Of a DNA stretch of 64,000 bases, positions 37,301-49,242 are shown in pieces. The first letter of the stretch is position 1, and each line of letters opens with the position of its first letter. The notes below the pieces were generated by a model. That model ran no database searches, was not told where the DNA came from, and saw nothing but the letters and a program-made list of their open reading frames with translations. The stretch covers positions 6,485,880-6,549,879 of the forward strand of contig CM041538.1 of the NCBI GenBank assembly GCA_023238725.1. The letters run 5' to 3'. Source of the DNA: Scortum barcoo (Eukaryota; Chordata; Actinopteri; Centrarchiformes; Terapontidae). Position numbers and translations under genes: made by a program.

Positions 37301-39595
37301 CCCCAGTCGGGAGATCTATGTAACCACCCGGTACCATGTGATGAGTGACCAGAACCTCACGTGCTACTCCACATCCAGCTCCTGCACCCTGTCAGCAGCG
37401 GGCTGCGGAGAGGTACACTCTATCCAGGTCACTGCCTCGAATGAGGCCGGACCCAGCTTCCCTTCCAGCCCTGTGGTGTTCATCACCTGTAAGTGCCAGA
37501 GATTAGATTCACACAGTTGTAATAGCTAATATTATTTGTTTTATTTCCTTCCTGATACTGATTTGGGTGATAATACTACTGGATTTTGAAATGCTAGAGA
37601 GAACAGGAGCAGTGGAAATGTGTCAACCTGTGCATAGTCTGGGATAAATAGCTACTGTTTCTACCAAGGTCATTATCGGGCTGTATTATGCTATTAGGTA
37701 GGCCTTTTTAATGGAAGTGGTTTAATATTCAATAAGAATTTACTGTATTTTTGTCTGGACCACAAAGGGCCAGCCATAAAAATGTGAAAGTCAGTCACAG
37801 TGAGTGATTGAGTGAGATAAGTAAAAAAAGAGTCAAATATTTTGATCACTTACAACTCTCTAAAGCTGCCAGCTACTTGAATTGCTACTGTACATTTGGC
37901 TAAAAACAAACTTTTTCTTCAGCTAGTTAAAGGAACCAGAGTTAACTAACTGATGGTCTATTAAGGTTGAAGTGGGATGTGGCCAATGCATGCCCCACCA
38001 AGTCAGTTTGGTGCCCACAAGCACAGATGCACACCCCTTAACGTAAAACAAAGTCCATACTTTGTAAATGCTTCTCATGAGAGTAGTGCATCACAGTGCA
38101 CCATATGCACACAGGAGGCACAGAGACGGCACAATACCTGATATTCACCATGAGGGGCTCACACTGGTTAACAAGATGAAACCTGCTGCTGTGAGAAGCG
38201 GCGGAAGTGGTTACAGACGTAACAGTCCAATACAGAGCAGAGTAGTGTAGAAATTAACTCACCCTGCATTGAGTGAGGGAGAACACCAATAATAACTACT
38301 CTGGCAAAACATAACAAGATGACAGGGTAGTTAATGGATCATTAGTTCTCAAATGAAAAATCTTTAGATATGAGTGGAAAGTTTTATAACCATATCATGA
38401 GATGTGCTACCTCGGTACATTTGAAACAAATAGTACTGAGACCACTACAGCATTTGCCTGATGAGCATTTAATATCCAAGTACTCACAATAGAGAGAAGA
38501 TTGCTGACTACGCCTCTAACAATTTGGTCACAACATAACACATGCACCGTCCAGCCAGTCTTGTTGCATTGATATGATGATGTGCTTGATTCATTTGTGA
38601 GGTATTCACTGTTCTTTATCAGCATCCCCTTATTTTCTAAGTTTGTATGTTTATGGGCTGTAACATGTGGTTCATATTTAGGATTTGACAGATGAGACAA
38701 CCATAAGTTTATTTTGTCATCATCATCACTTCTGCTGCCTGTTTTCTGGTTTTTTCATATTATCACACTTCATATCTGAATCATCTAATGAAAGAAATGA
38801 TTAGTGTATCATACATAGGAATGTACCAGTTTATTTGATATGATTCAACATGGAAATCGTTAGTTTGTGATTAGTGGAGAGAAATGCACTACAAAATCAG
38901 TGGCAGTTTTGGATCCAAAATGATGAAGCATCTCTGAAAGCACAGTCAGCATAAGAGTGTGACTGAACTCTGCTGTCCTGTCCTGTCCTGTCAGACCCCT
39001 GCCCGCCAAAGTCTTTGGCTCTTGTGGAGGCATCAGAAGGAAACTGCACGCTGACGTGGGACACGGTGCCTTATGCTGACAACTACACGGCCTTCATCAA
39101 GAGAGGTGATGGCGTCGAGGAGACCTGCAACACTACCAGCAACAACTGCACCTACTACTGCAGCTGTGGCTACACATACCTGATGTCTGTGTTCGCATTC
39201 AACCAGGCTGGCAAAAGTCCTCAGGGAGAGGTTCTCAACTATACTACCTGTAAGGAGAGTCATTATCCATCTTTTCATTTTGGTTATGATCATTAGATGA
39301 TTATTCACCTGTGTATCACGTGTGTCTTTCAGTGCCCTGTTGTCCAGAGTCTGTATCTGTCTCCTTGGTGAGCACTGATACTCTTGAGATCATGTGGATG
39401 GCCTCGCGGGGGGCAGACCTGTACGAGACTCGGGCTGCAGATGGTTCAGAGGTCATTCTGTGTAACGACACAGCACCAGTGTGTGCCCTCTCTCTCTGAC
39501 CTCAGCTGCGACAGCCCCTACAGCGTGGTGGTGACACCCTGCAATGACATCAGCGGGTGCAAGCGTGCATGCAAAGCTCACACCATTAAAGACAC

Positions 39596-39639
<44 letters not shown>

Positions 39640-42600
39640 TGTAATGATCTAATGCCCACCTGTGTTACAGATATCTTTGCTGTAGCTCAGTAAACTTTCT
39701 TCATTCCTTCGTCCACATCAGCTCCGTGCATGCCGATGAATCTGATGCTGGATCTGGAAAACTCCTCTTGCGTGAGTGTCAGCTGGACAACAAACAACAG
39801 GAATGCTACGTACACTGTGAGCGCGTCGGGAGATGATGGCAAACACACCTGCACCACCAGTGGAAACAGCTGCAAGATCAGTGACCTTCCCTGTGGCACC
39901 ACCTACAAGGTCAGCGTCATAGCAACCAGCGCTGCGGGCCAGAGTTTACCCAGCTACTCTGACTCTCTGGAAACAGGTGAGCACTGACTTCAACACCATT
40001 ATTATTATTATTCAGTTAAAAAGTACAGATATGTGACAGATTAAAGGAAAAAGAAACACTTTATTCTTTATTCATATCTTGTACTACTCTGTGTGAAGTC
40101 CTGCATTCAGTATTTCACTTGAGTAAACATCTGTGTCATCAGCTAAATGTGCATGAATACTGATTTCAGTAATTACTTTTACAGTAGATCATGTTTTTTT
40201 TTCAATTAATATTTAAATAGTAATGGATTGTAATTAATTAAAGGAGGGGACTAGTGAAATAGATTTAAGGCTGATTTCCCTCATTTGTAGCTTTTAGCAT
40301 CAGTCAAATTATAAAAGCACCACACTTCCCATAATGCGACTAGATATAATCTTTTACTACACTCTCAACAAGCCCAACCAGAGTTCTTTTTGTCATACTC
40401 TGGAGAGCTTCATCCAGAGCCACAGAAGTCTTTGTACAACTGATTTTTTTCCTGTGTGGTGCTCCTTGTGATGAGGAAACTGAACTTCATGTTTGGATTT
40501 CTTCTTCAATTACCTCTATGACACTGTCTCCATGTACATTTAAGCTCACAAAAGCTGCTTAATTAACAATCAGTAAGAAACATTAAGGTACCCCTGGAGT
40601 TTGGGAGTCTTGGTCTCGATGCACATACAGATGGAATTTTTGTGTTCGGACATCCTCTTCTTTTCCAGAACCCTGCTGCCCGATGAATCTAACAGTGGGT
40701 CAGGTGACTCAGGCGATGACCAATGTCTCATGGTCTCATGCCAAAGGAGCACATTCATTCATCACCTCTCTGACGTCCCCGCGTGGTCACGCCCGCTGCC
40801 ACACGCAGGACTCCCACTGCCTCATGGGATGCATCACCTGTGGGACCAACTACACCATCACAATGGAGGCATTCAGCCAGAGCGGGCGCAGGTCCAACTG
40901 CACCTATAAGGGCTTCTCATCCAGTGAGTGACAATGTTTCCTACCAATAAGAAATAAAGGCAGACCTAAAACTATAAGTTGACAAATAAACAAGTAATTT
41001 TGTCCACAAATAATAATGTGCTGCTGGAATTTTTCCCCTCAAAATCTTCATCTCCAAGATCACTTTAAGAACCATGTTATTAGTTCAGACCTTTACACAC
41101 ACAAAAACATAATGTCATTGCTCCTCTAACATTACACTATTAATATTATAACATGTGATATTTATCTGGTCTAAAATAATCTAAAATATAAAACATATTC
41201 TGGTTTGTTTAACACTTTTTTCTTTACTACATAATTCCATATGTGTTCTTTCATAGTTTTGATGTCTTCAGTATTAATCTACAATGTAGAAAATAATAAA
41301 AAATAAAGAAAAACCATTAAATGAGAAGGTGTGTCCAAACTTTTGATTGGTAGTGTATATGATCTAACTTTATTGTAGACAAATCATTATCTGTTTATAT
41401 TGAGCAAAAGTAAAAAAGGTAAAAAAAAAAAAAAAAACTAAAGAACTAATTTAAACTATAATCTGAGATGTTTATGTTGTGTATTTATTTAAAAAAAAAA
41501 AGCAATATTTTTAGATTTTGCCATATGAACACTTTACGAAAACAAACTTTAGGTCACTTTGTTTTCACAACAGTGTCGTGATTAATGACGAGCAGCTCAC
41601 TGAAATATTTTTGGAAAATTAAAGCCAGACGATGTATCTTTTGCTGACCAAGTGTGAATTAGAATATTTTAAATTCTAAAATGTAGCCTAAGAGTTGCAC
41701 AAGTGGATTTTGTAAGTGAAGAGCAATATCCACACCAATTTGCTAATATTAGCAACCATAAGCTACTGGTCATACCAGACCACATACGACAGGAAAACCC
41801 CATATAGCTTATGAATTCAGCTGTTTGACTGAACATCACAAGTGGCTAAGATTTATGAGTGAGTGTAGCAAAATCTACCCAAAGTTTGCCAATATAAGCT
41901 AGCACCAGGAGAGTTCATTAAACTGAGTAAGACTGTGTTTTATTGCTCATGAACTGTATATTTGTAGACTAAAATAAACAGTCATGTTTGCAGTTTTTTT
42001 TTAATGTAGTTAGTTTAGGATGAAGCAATACATGTTAAATATCCACCAACATTAACCTCCAAGAGAGTAAAGCCACATCATTTCATCATGTCCCTCTCTC
42101 TCTCATAGGCGCCTGCTGTCCGTCAGGTGTCAGGCTCTACAGGATGGCCGCTAACTCTCTGCGGGTGCACTGGCGCAGTGCTGGCAGCAGCCACAGCTAC
42201 ATTACACAGATGGTGGGCAGCAGCAACAACTACACCTGCACAGCATCTCCTGGAGAGAGCAGATGTGATGTTGACAACATCCAGTGTGGGGACGTCTACA
42301 ACATAGTGGTGGCTCCGCTCACACCAGAGGGCAGCAGAGTCTTGTTCTGCCCCCAGAGACTGTACTCAGGTATGATGGTGGGATCTTATCGTGATGTCTA
42401 ATGATGAAAAATATTTGCCTCTGAATATCTGAAATGTCTTTTGATGCTAAGTTTGTTTGTATTTACATAGTTAACCCCTTTACAGTATTAACACACAGGT
42501 AGAAGTTTCAGCACTATGTTAGTCATCTTATATACTTAAGTCAAGGAATGTTATTAACTTTTTTTGTGATTAGACCATAGTACAACAATAGTAAAGATTA

Positions 42601-42912
42601 TTAAAAGAAGGAGCTACAGGGTGAAATGGTAATGTAGCTCAAGTGCTGAGCATATGGCTGATAACATTTGTTTCTGCTCCCGCAGTCACTTGCTTGGGGA
42701 GCAATGTTGGCACGGGTGAGTATGTTTCTGCTCGTAGCTTTTAATCATGCATACTTCATATGAGGCCACATGAAGTTAAAATCACCCAACAGTTTCCAGT
42801 ACACACTGTTAACACGTTTAGCAAAACATTTTAAATGTGTGATTATTCTAATATCACTGTCAACTTGTTTTTTTTTCCAGTGATTTACAGAGGAAAGAGA
42901 AGTTTGGACTAG
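34310..42912 (+). CDS. fndc7: FNDC7-like secreted protein with nine fibronectin type III domains
   Basis: Likely a secreted extracellular FN3-array protein; the function of FNDC7 is not established. Coding exons: 34310-34363 (signal peptide, MKWLMIFVMLGICSQ), 34516-34528 (13-nt microexon), then one FN3 domain per exon: 34705-34965, 35343-35603, 36665-36925, 37225-37488, 38995-39249, 39333-39597, 39722-39976, 40669-40923, 42109-42369. The C-terminal tail is 42686-42715 and 42881-42912. All introns are phase 1 after the microexon, so each domain is a symmetrical unit. Domains 1-3 lack the cysteine pattern; domains 4-9 have C-x(5-8)-C...CG before the F strand, and most open with PC(C/P)P. There is no membrane segment. 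Exon 39333-39597 holds an in-frame stop caused by a CT-run indel (see findings); without it the length is ~821 aa. FNDC7 lies near STXBP3 in mammals too, which supports the name. Confidence 0.88.
39598..39636. repeat. (TA)n microsatellite abutting a splice donor
   Basis: About 19 TA units begin right after the donor G of FNDC7 exon 39333-39597, so the GT of the intron is the first step of the repeat (CAG/GTATATAT...). Confidence 0.96.
41200..41360 (+). mobile_element. Fragment of a Tc1/mariner-type element end
   Basis: The block ending GAGAAGGTGTGTCCAAACTTTTGATTGGTAGTGTATA matches the widely dispersed fish transposon terminus that ends CAAACTTTTGACTGGTA. It lies in the intron between FNDC7 exons 40669-40923 and 42109-42369. 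No transposase frame remains. Confidence 0.55.
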
Positions 42913-44110
42913 CCCATAGTAAGTAAATATGTTACGTCTGACCTGTACGAAAAGACGGATATAATCACAGTGACTGACTGAAGCGTATAGTTTTCAGTGA
43001 GAATACACTCATAGTCATGCTTTTATTTTTTATTTAGATGGACAATTAAGCAGTTTAAAGTTGACTTTATACAAAAATTAAGGTCCAATGTACATTAATT
43101 TGTTAAGAAGTAATAATTAAATGTTTTACACAAGTTCAGGCACATACGTTTTTTTTTTTCATAATGTAATCATTTCTTCCATCTTCTTTCATGGTTTTAA
43201 TAATAACTCTGAGTCTTGTAGCTATGTATTGATTTTTCCTTCAAGTTTTCACAATGAAACATCACTTAGATTTTAATCTGGTTTTTCTACATTGGCAACT
43301 GTGGCTTGAGGCTTTGCCATTATATGATGTCACAGTTTAGTAAATACCCTACATTAAATGCAAATTGAATGAATCTTGATATTTTTTCTTCACAGCCTCT
43401 CCTCCACCAATACACAAACACCTCCATCTTCTTCATACTCCTCTTCCTCCTGCATCACCGCTGCCCAGCTGGAATGAAGCCATGCTCATAGCTAAAGAGA
43501 AGAACAAATATTAACCAGAGATAATCGTGTTTGCTGGTGGCCATGATACATGGGTGACAAAATGGTGAATAAGAAATAATTTTTAGACATTGCTACCTGT
43601 CTGAAAATGATGTTCATGTATCATGGCCAACTAAAACCATCACTGAGACCTCAACAAACATGACCAAGCACTTAAATACAAAAAGAAATCAAGGGCAAAC
43701 AAACACATTGCACATTTTGTGCATACTGCTCAGAGGAATTATCTTGAGACAGAAGTATTGCATGGATTTAGTAAGTGAAAAAAGTTTCTCATGATAAAAC
43801 CATTATAAACTTGAGCTATTGCATTAAAAATCTCCAAATAAATTATGTACCCTTACAAACATTTTGAACAATTTTTAAGTATTATTAATTAGAGACATGA
43901 CCAAATAAAACAAAAAATCAATTAGCTCTGGCCCCAAGTAGGAAGCCTCCTGATGATAAGTGGCAGACACTGATTTGTGCATCTCATCATGCATCTACAG
44001 TGTGCTGCTGCTTGTTCTTTGGATGAATTTAACTGTTTGAAATATGTGTCACTGTGGTTGTGTAAAACTGACACATATTGCAGTCAATAAATAATTCCCA
44101 GCATCATATT
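42910..44110 (+). other. FNDC7-like 3' UTR with an intron
   Basis: Six nucleotides after the TAG stop a good donor occurs (CCATA/GTAAGT, 42,918). A matching acceptor (TTTTTTCTTCACAG) lies at 43,395, so the 3' UTR probably contains an intron. Since the junction is very close to the stop, nonsense-mediated decay would not be expected. A terminal AATAAA is at 44,086-44,091, with weaker ones near 43,838 and 43,903. Confidence 0.5.
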
Positions 44111-44425
44111 TTGTTTTGCGGTTTGTTTTGCACATAATGTGTTTTACAGAATAAATGGAGAGAAACAAGGGGTTACATTTAGTCACCTACCTACCTGTAG
44201 AAAACACTCCTGCCATTTAAGGTAAGTACCAGAAATGTCCCAATGAGCAATGCTAAAAGCACAGGAGGTAAGAGTTTGATACAGTAGATATGTGTATTAA
44301 TGTCCACCCTGAACTTTTAGACATAAACAAAAATAATTTGAAATAAACAAAAGGATGTGATCTAAAATACAATTTGATATAAAAAAGATGGTAGATAATC
44401 AATATGGTAGACATGACAGTGTTAG

Positions 44426-45352
44426 ACTTAAAATCTTCCTTTTGATAAAGCTTATAGTTAGGGCGGGCACAGGCTCGCCCTTAATTATGCTGCTATAGGC
44501 TTAGAACTTGCCGGGGGGCTCCCATGATGCACCGGGCACCTCTCCCGTACCTCTTTCTCTGCTTCCTCTACCCTTATTTCAAAGCCAAAGTCAAAGACTG
44601 CATTATTGTCAATTCTGCTGCATGTGCAGGACATACAGAAGATTGAAATTACGTTTCTCTCAAACCCTAGGTACAAAACAAAAATAAGCAAAATACAACA
44701 AAATGGCAAAATACAACAAAATAAGCATAACGAATACAACTAAATTAAGACATGGTAGTAGTGCAGCTTATAGACTGGTTAAAGTGGTTAAAGTGAACAC
44801 ACTGATGTCCTGTAAAGTGCATGTTACTGCCGGAGCCCCGGTCCTCTTTGTTCTCTCCAGTCTTGCAGGTTCCTCACTGATTCTGGTTGTGGTCCATCTG
44901 TCTGAGGTTCACTGGCCTGGTGGGGACATGATCTGTGTCTGTGTTGTGGAGAGAAGGTCGAGTGGCCCAGAGCTCCATATGAGGACATCTAGAGATGCAC
45001 CTGGACTCACGGACTCATTTCCATTACCTGTGATACCTTCACACATGGGACTAAACCCATGAACTCAGTATAGTTACAATTTATTATGACCCATGTATGT
45101 AACTCCATATATGATTGATGATGAATGTTCTCTGTACATGTGGCATCTATTGCACATCTGTCCGTCCCAGGGAGAGGGATCCCTCATCTGTGCTTCTTCC
45201 TCAGGTTTCTTCTTTTTCCCAGAAAAGAGTGTATTCTGAAGCGTTTTTCCTGACCCGGTTCGAGGGTCTAAGGACAGAGGGTGTCACAACACAGATTGTA
45301 AAGCCCTCTGAGGCAAAAACAATGTTTTGTGATTTTGGGCTTTAAATAGATT
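44426..45352 (+). mobile_element. L2-type LINE, 3' end fragment
   Basis: It begins with the end of an L2 ORF2 (CTTCCTTTTGATAAAGCTTA, coding ...FDKAYS) and runs through a conserved fish L2 3' UTR. Marker blocks are TGCTGCTATAGGCTTAGA, CCCATGATGCACCGGGCACC, CATCTATTGCACATCTGTCC and GTAAAGCCCTCTGAGGCA. It is 5'-truncated. The same 3' UTR recurs at 49.8-51.4 kb. Confidence 0.8.
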
Positions 45353-45699
45353 TGAATGACAAATCTGGCTTCAGTAATAACATCAAAACTGTTGACTCAT
45401 TGCCAATGCCAAGCCATTAACAAGCTTTTTATTTTCTTACCCCAATTAAAGAATTATCCTAACAAAGGATTATATGTGTTGTTTTTTTTCGAGACCAATT
45501 TTAGGCCACATAGAGAGCTGTGGAATGTATGCTGTAGAACAAATTAAAGAACAAATTAAAAATTACACAATTTACAGTTCAACAGTTAACACACGACGAA
45601 ACATGACATTATGCCTTTCTAGCCTTCAGTCTACCACCAGACTAATCTCAGCATATCAAATTAAACACATATCAGTTGGCCTTACAAAGAGCTAATCAC

Positions 45700-46130
45700 A
45701 TGTCAGATGATAAGACAATATTCCTTTAAAATGTAGCCATCAGCTTCACAGGGCACCCATCCCAGAAACATGTGCCGCCCTGCGCCCTTTTACACAACAC
45801 AAGTTTCAGTTGGCTTAAGTCCCGTGAAGAACAAAGGAATAGCTCTGGTGTTATTCCCAGCACGCTGTAAACAACACAGGTTATCAATAATGATACTGTG
45901 GTGGCTCAGTGGGGAATACTGCTATTCACAGTTAATCATGGAACATGACTCAGCCAAATAGGTGGAATTTCTTTTATACACATAGATCTTAGAAATCTCC
46001 CCACCCGAATTGAAAGCCCTTTAGCTGCTTATGTAACATCCCATAGAACGAAAAACTAGCAAGTGAAACTATTTGTGTAATGCCCATAATTGCAAACACC
46101 TCACTGCAATGTGTGCTTGCAAGACAGACA
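45700..46130. other. Unassigned sequence between transposon pieces
   Basis: No gene, long frame or clear repeat structure is recognised in this ~430 bp. It may be old transposon sequence beyond recognition by eye. Confidence 0.4.
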
Positions 46131-46136
46131 CACATG

Positions 46137-46598
46137 TACAGACAGGTGACAAATTAAGAGAAAATCTTGGACGCCTGGCAGTGCAGCAATATAGTGGCTC
46201 TGTTAAGCTGTTGGGGACATTTTTGTGACATGGTTTGGGTCCACTTGTCCCGTTCGAGTGAAGGGTCACTACAAATTAATACAAAGTTGTTGTGAGTGAT
46301 CACCTTTATCCTATGATGAAATATTTCTATCCTGATGGTCTCTTCCAGGACAACAATGTCCCCATCCACAGAGCATGAGGGGTCACTGAATGGTTTGATG
46401 AGGATGAAAATTATGTGAATCATATGCTATGGCCTTCACAGTCATCACAACTCAATCCGACTGAATACCTATGGGAAATTATGGAACGACACGTTTGACA
46501 GTACTCTCCACCACCATCACCACGGAGGCATGTGGTGGTCCAACACCTTACTAAGACACTTATTGTTGTTTTTTCTTTAATCTGTAAATCTGTATGTA
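46137..46598 (+). mobile_element. Short Tc1-related element with transposase remnant
   Basis: The ends are inverted: TACAGACAGGTGACAAATTAA on the left and, on the right, TTTAATCTGTAAATCTGTATGTA. The interior still codes Tc1-type transposase text, QDNNVPIH (second catalytic Asp region) and WPSQSSQLNPTEYLWEIMER (catalytic Glu region), interrupted by stops. It is a non-autonomous internally deleted derivative about 460 bp long. Confidence 0.75.
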
Positions 46599-47194
46599 CA
46601 CATGAATGCCTTTCCATTTTAGACTTCCTTCTGTTGTGTAAAATATCTGCTTTCCGGGAACACTGGTTTAAACAATGACAGGAAATTGTTTTGGGCAAAA
46701 AGAAATGATATAATTCAAGTCAAACCTTGCACTCATTGACAATGCTCATGGACAATGGACAAAGTGACTGTCTCCTGAGTGCTTCTGGAGGCTCTCTGAT
46801 TAGATCTTATCATGGTGACCTGTTAATGGATGCTTAGTATAATGAGTAGTATGATCAGATGTCCCTCATATTCTCGTTTTGAAAGAGGTGTGAGAAAGCT
46901 GATGTATTTCTTGTGAACATTACTTTAGAAAGAACTGCATATCTTACTTTATTTCAAACACTTTTCAGTGGAGTACAGCTTTAGGCAGGGTTCAGCTAAA
47001 GGGGATGGATGATGACAGATTTGTCAGCTGGCACCTCCCATTCCAGCTGATTTATTTCATTGGTCACATGGTCTCTCAGGAGCCAACTCTGCTACACAGT
47101 GACAACTGATAGGTCCACAGAAAATGCCTTGGAATTCAAAAACACCCTATTTTACCATATTAAGATATTGATAAAGATAAGATATTGATAAAAT

Positions 47195-47933
47195 CTGTTC
47201 AAGAGTCTTTGAGGTAGGTTTTTTGATCAATGGTTTAATTAAAGTAGCAGTAATTAAACCATTGATGCAGATGTGTTAGCCAATTACAGACCAATATCCA
47301 ACCTCCCCTTTTTGTCTAAGATCCTAGAGAAAGCCGTTGCCAGCCAGTTATGTAATTATCTCCACAGCGAATAGTCTTTTTGAAGATTTTCAGTCAGGAT
47401 TTAGAACTCACCATAGCACAGAAAGTCACTAATGACCTGTTGACAGCATCAGATAAAGGGCTTCTGTCTGTACTTGTCCTGTTAGACCTCAGTGCTGCCT
47501 TTGATACAGTTGACCATCACATTCTGTTGCTGAGAATGGAAAAACTGCTTGGCATTGAAAGGGTCTGCATTAAACTGGTTCAGATCATACTTATCAGATC
47601 AGTCTCAGTATTGTCCATATTGATAATGAATCCTCTGTGCATACTAAAGTCTGTCATGGTGTTCCACAAGGTTCAGTGCTAGATCCCAATTCTATTTATT
47701 TTGTATATCCTGACCCTTGCCAATATCATCAGGAGGCACTCCATAGATTTCCACTTGTTATGCTGATGACACCCAATTATATTTATCAATGGAGCCAGAC
47801 AAAACTGATCAGCTCCTGAAACTCCATGGCCTGCCTTAAAGATATAAAGGCTTGGATGACAAGAAATTTCCTGCTGTTGAACTCATATAAAACTGAAGTG
47901 ATCCTATTAGGTCCAAAACACATTTTCTTTTTT
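47195..47933 (+). mobile_element. L2-type LINE reverse transcriptase fragment (5' portion)
   Basis: Reverse transcriptase text is readable across frame breaks: LANYRPISNLPFLSKILEKAV, then LVLLDLSAAFDTVDHHILL (motif A with its Asp), then KDIKAWMTRNFLLLN. A stop follows LCNYLHSE, so it is dead. It is cut by the Tc1 element that starts at ~47,934 and resumes at 49,243. Confidence 0.85.
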
Positions 47934-49239
47934 TGAACCATTCCTCTTTACAAAACTGTTTCAGTTCAGCAATATTCTTGGGATGTCTGGTGTGAATCGC
48001 TCTCTTGAGGTCATGCCACAGCATTTCAATCGGATTGAGGTCAGGACTCTGAATGGGCCACTCCAGAAGGCGTATTTTCTTCTGTTGAAGCCGTTTCTGT
48101 TGTTGATTTACTTCTGTGCTTTGGGTCGTTGTCCTGTTGCATCACCCATCTTCTGTTGAGCTTCAGTTGGTGGACAGATGGCCTTAAGTTCTGCTGCAAA
48201 ATGTCTTGATAAACTTGGAAATTTTTCCGTCGATGACAGCAATCTGTCCAGGCCCTGAGGCAGCAAAGCAGCCCCAAACCATGATGCCCCCTCCACCATA
48301 CTTCACAGTTGGGATGAGGTTTTGATGTTGGTGTGCTGTGCCTTTTTTTCTCCATACATAGTGTTGTGTGTTCCTTCCAAACAACTCAGCTTTGGTTTCA
48401 TCGGTCCTCAGAATATTTTGCCAGTAGTGCTGTAGAACATCCAGGTGCTCTTTTGCAAACTTCAAACGTGCAGCGATATTTTTTGTGGACAGCAGTGGCT
48501 TCCTCCGTGGTGTCCTCCCATTAACTCCATTCTTGTTTAGTGTCTTACGTTATTTTAGATTCGTCAACAGAGATGTTAGCATGTGTCCAGAGATTTCTGT
48601 AAGTCTTTAGCTGACACTCTAGGATTCTTCTTCACCTCATTGAGCATTCTACGCTGTGCTCTTGCAGTCATCTTTACAGGACGGCCACTCCTAGGGAGAG
48701 TAGCAATAGTGCTGGAATTTTCTCCATTTATAGACAATCTGTCTTACCGTGGAACTGATGAACATCAAGGCTTTTAGAGATACTTTTGTAACCCTTCCCA
48801 GCTTTATGCAAGTCAACAATTCTTAATCGTAGGTCTTCTGAGAGCTCTTTTGTGCAAGGCATGGTTCAGGCAATATTTCTTGAGAATATCAAACTCAAAA
48901 CTGTTGTTAGTTTTTTATAGGGCAGGGCAGCTTTAACCAACACCTCCAATCTTGTCTCATTGATTGGACTCCAGGTTGGCTGACTCCTGACTCCAATTAG
49001 CTCTTGGAGAAGTGATTAGCCTAGGGGTTCACATACTGTTTTCCACCCTGCACTGTGAATGTTTACATGGTGTGTTTAATAAAAACATGAAAACATATAA
49101 TTGTTTGTATGGTATTAGTTTAAGCAGACCGTGTTTGTGTATTGTTGTGACTTGGATGAAGATCAGAACACATTTTATGACCAATTTATGCAGAAAACCA
49201 GGTAATTCCAAAGGGTTCACATACTTTTTCTTGCAACTG
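47934..49239 (-). mobile_element. Tc1-like DNA transposon inserted in an L2 LINE, 3'-truncated
   Basis: On the minus strand the 5' terminus begins CAGTTGCAAGAAAAAGTATG at 49,239, beside a TA dinucleotide (49,240-49,241). The transposase follows in broken frames: HLDVLQHYWQNILRTDETK (first Asp), RRWVMQQDNDPKH (second Asp) and LWHDLKRAIHTRHPKNIAEL (after the Glu). The region has several frame breaks, and a repeated piece of the 5' terminus occurs again near 49,030 (ATGTGAACCCC on the minus strand). The distal terminus is absent, so it cannot move. Confidence 0.9.
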
Positions 49240-49242
49240 TAT

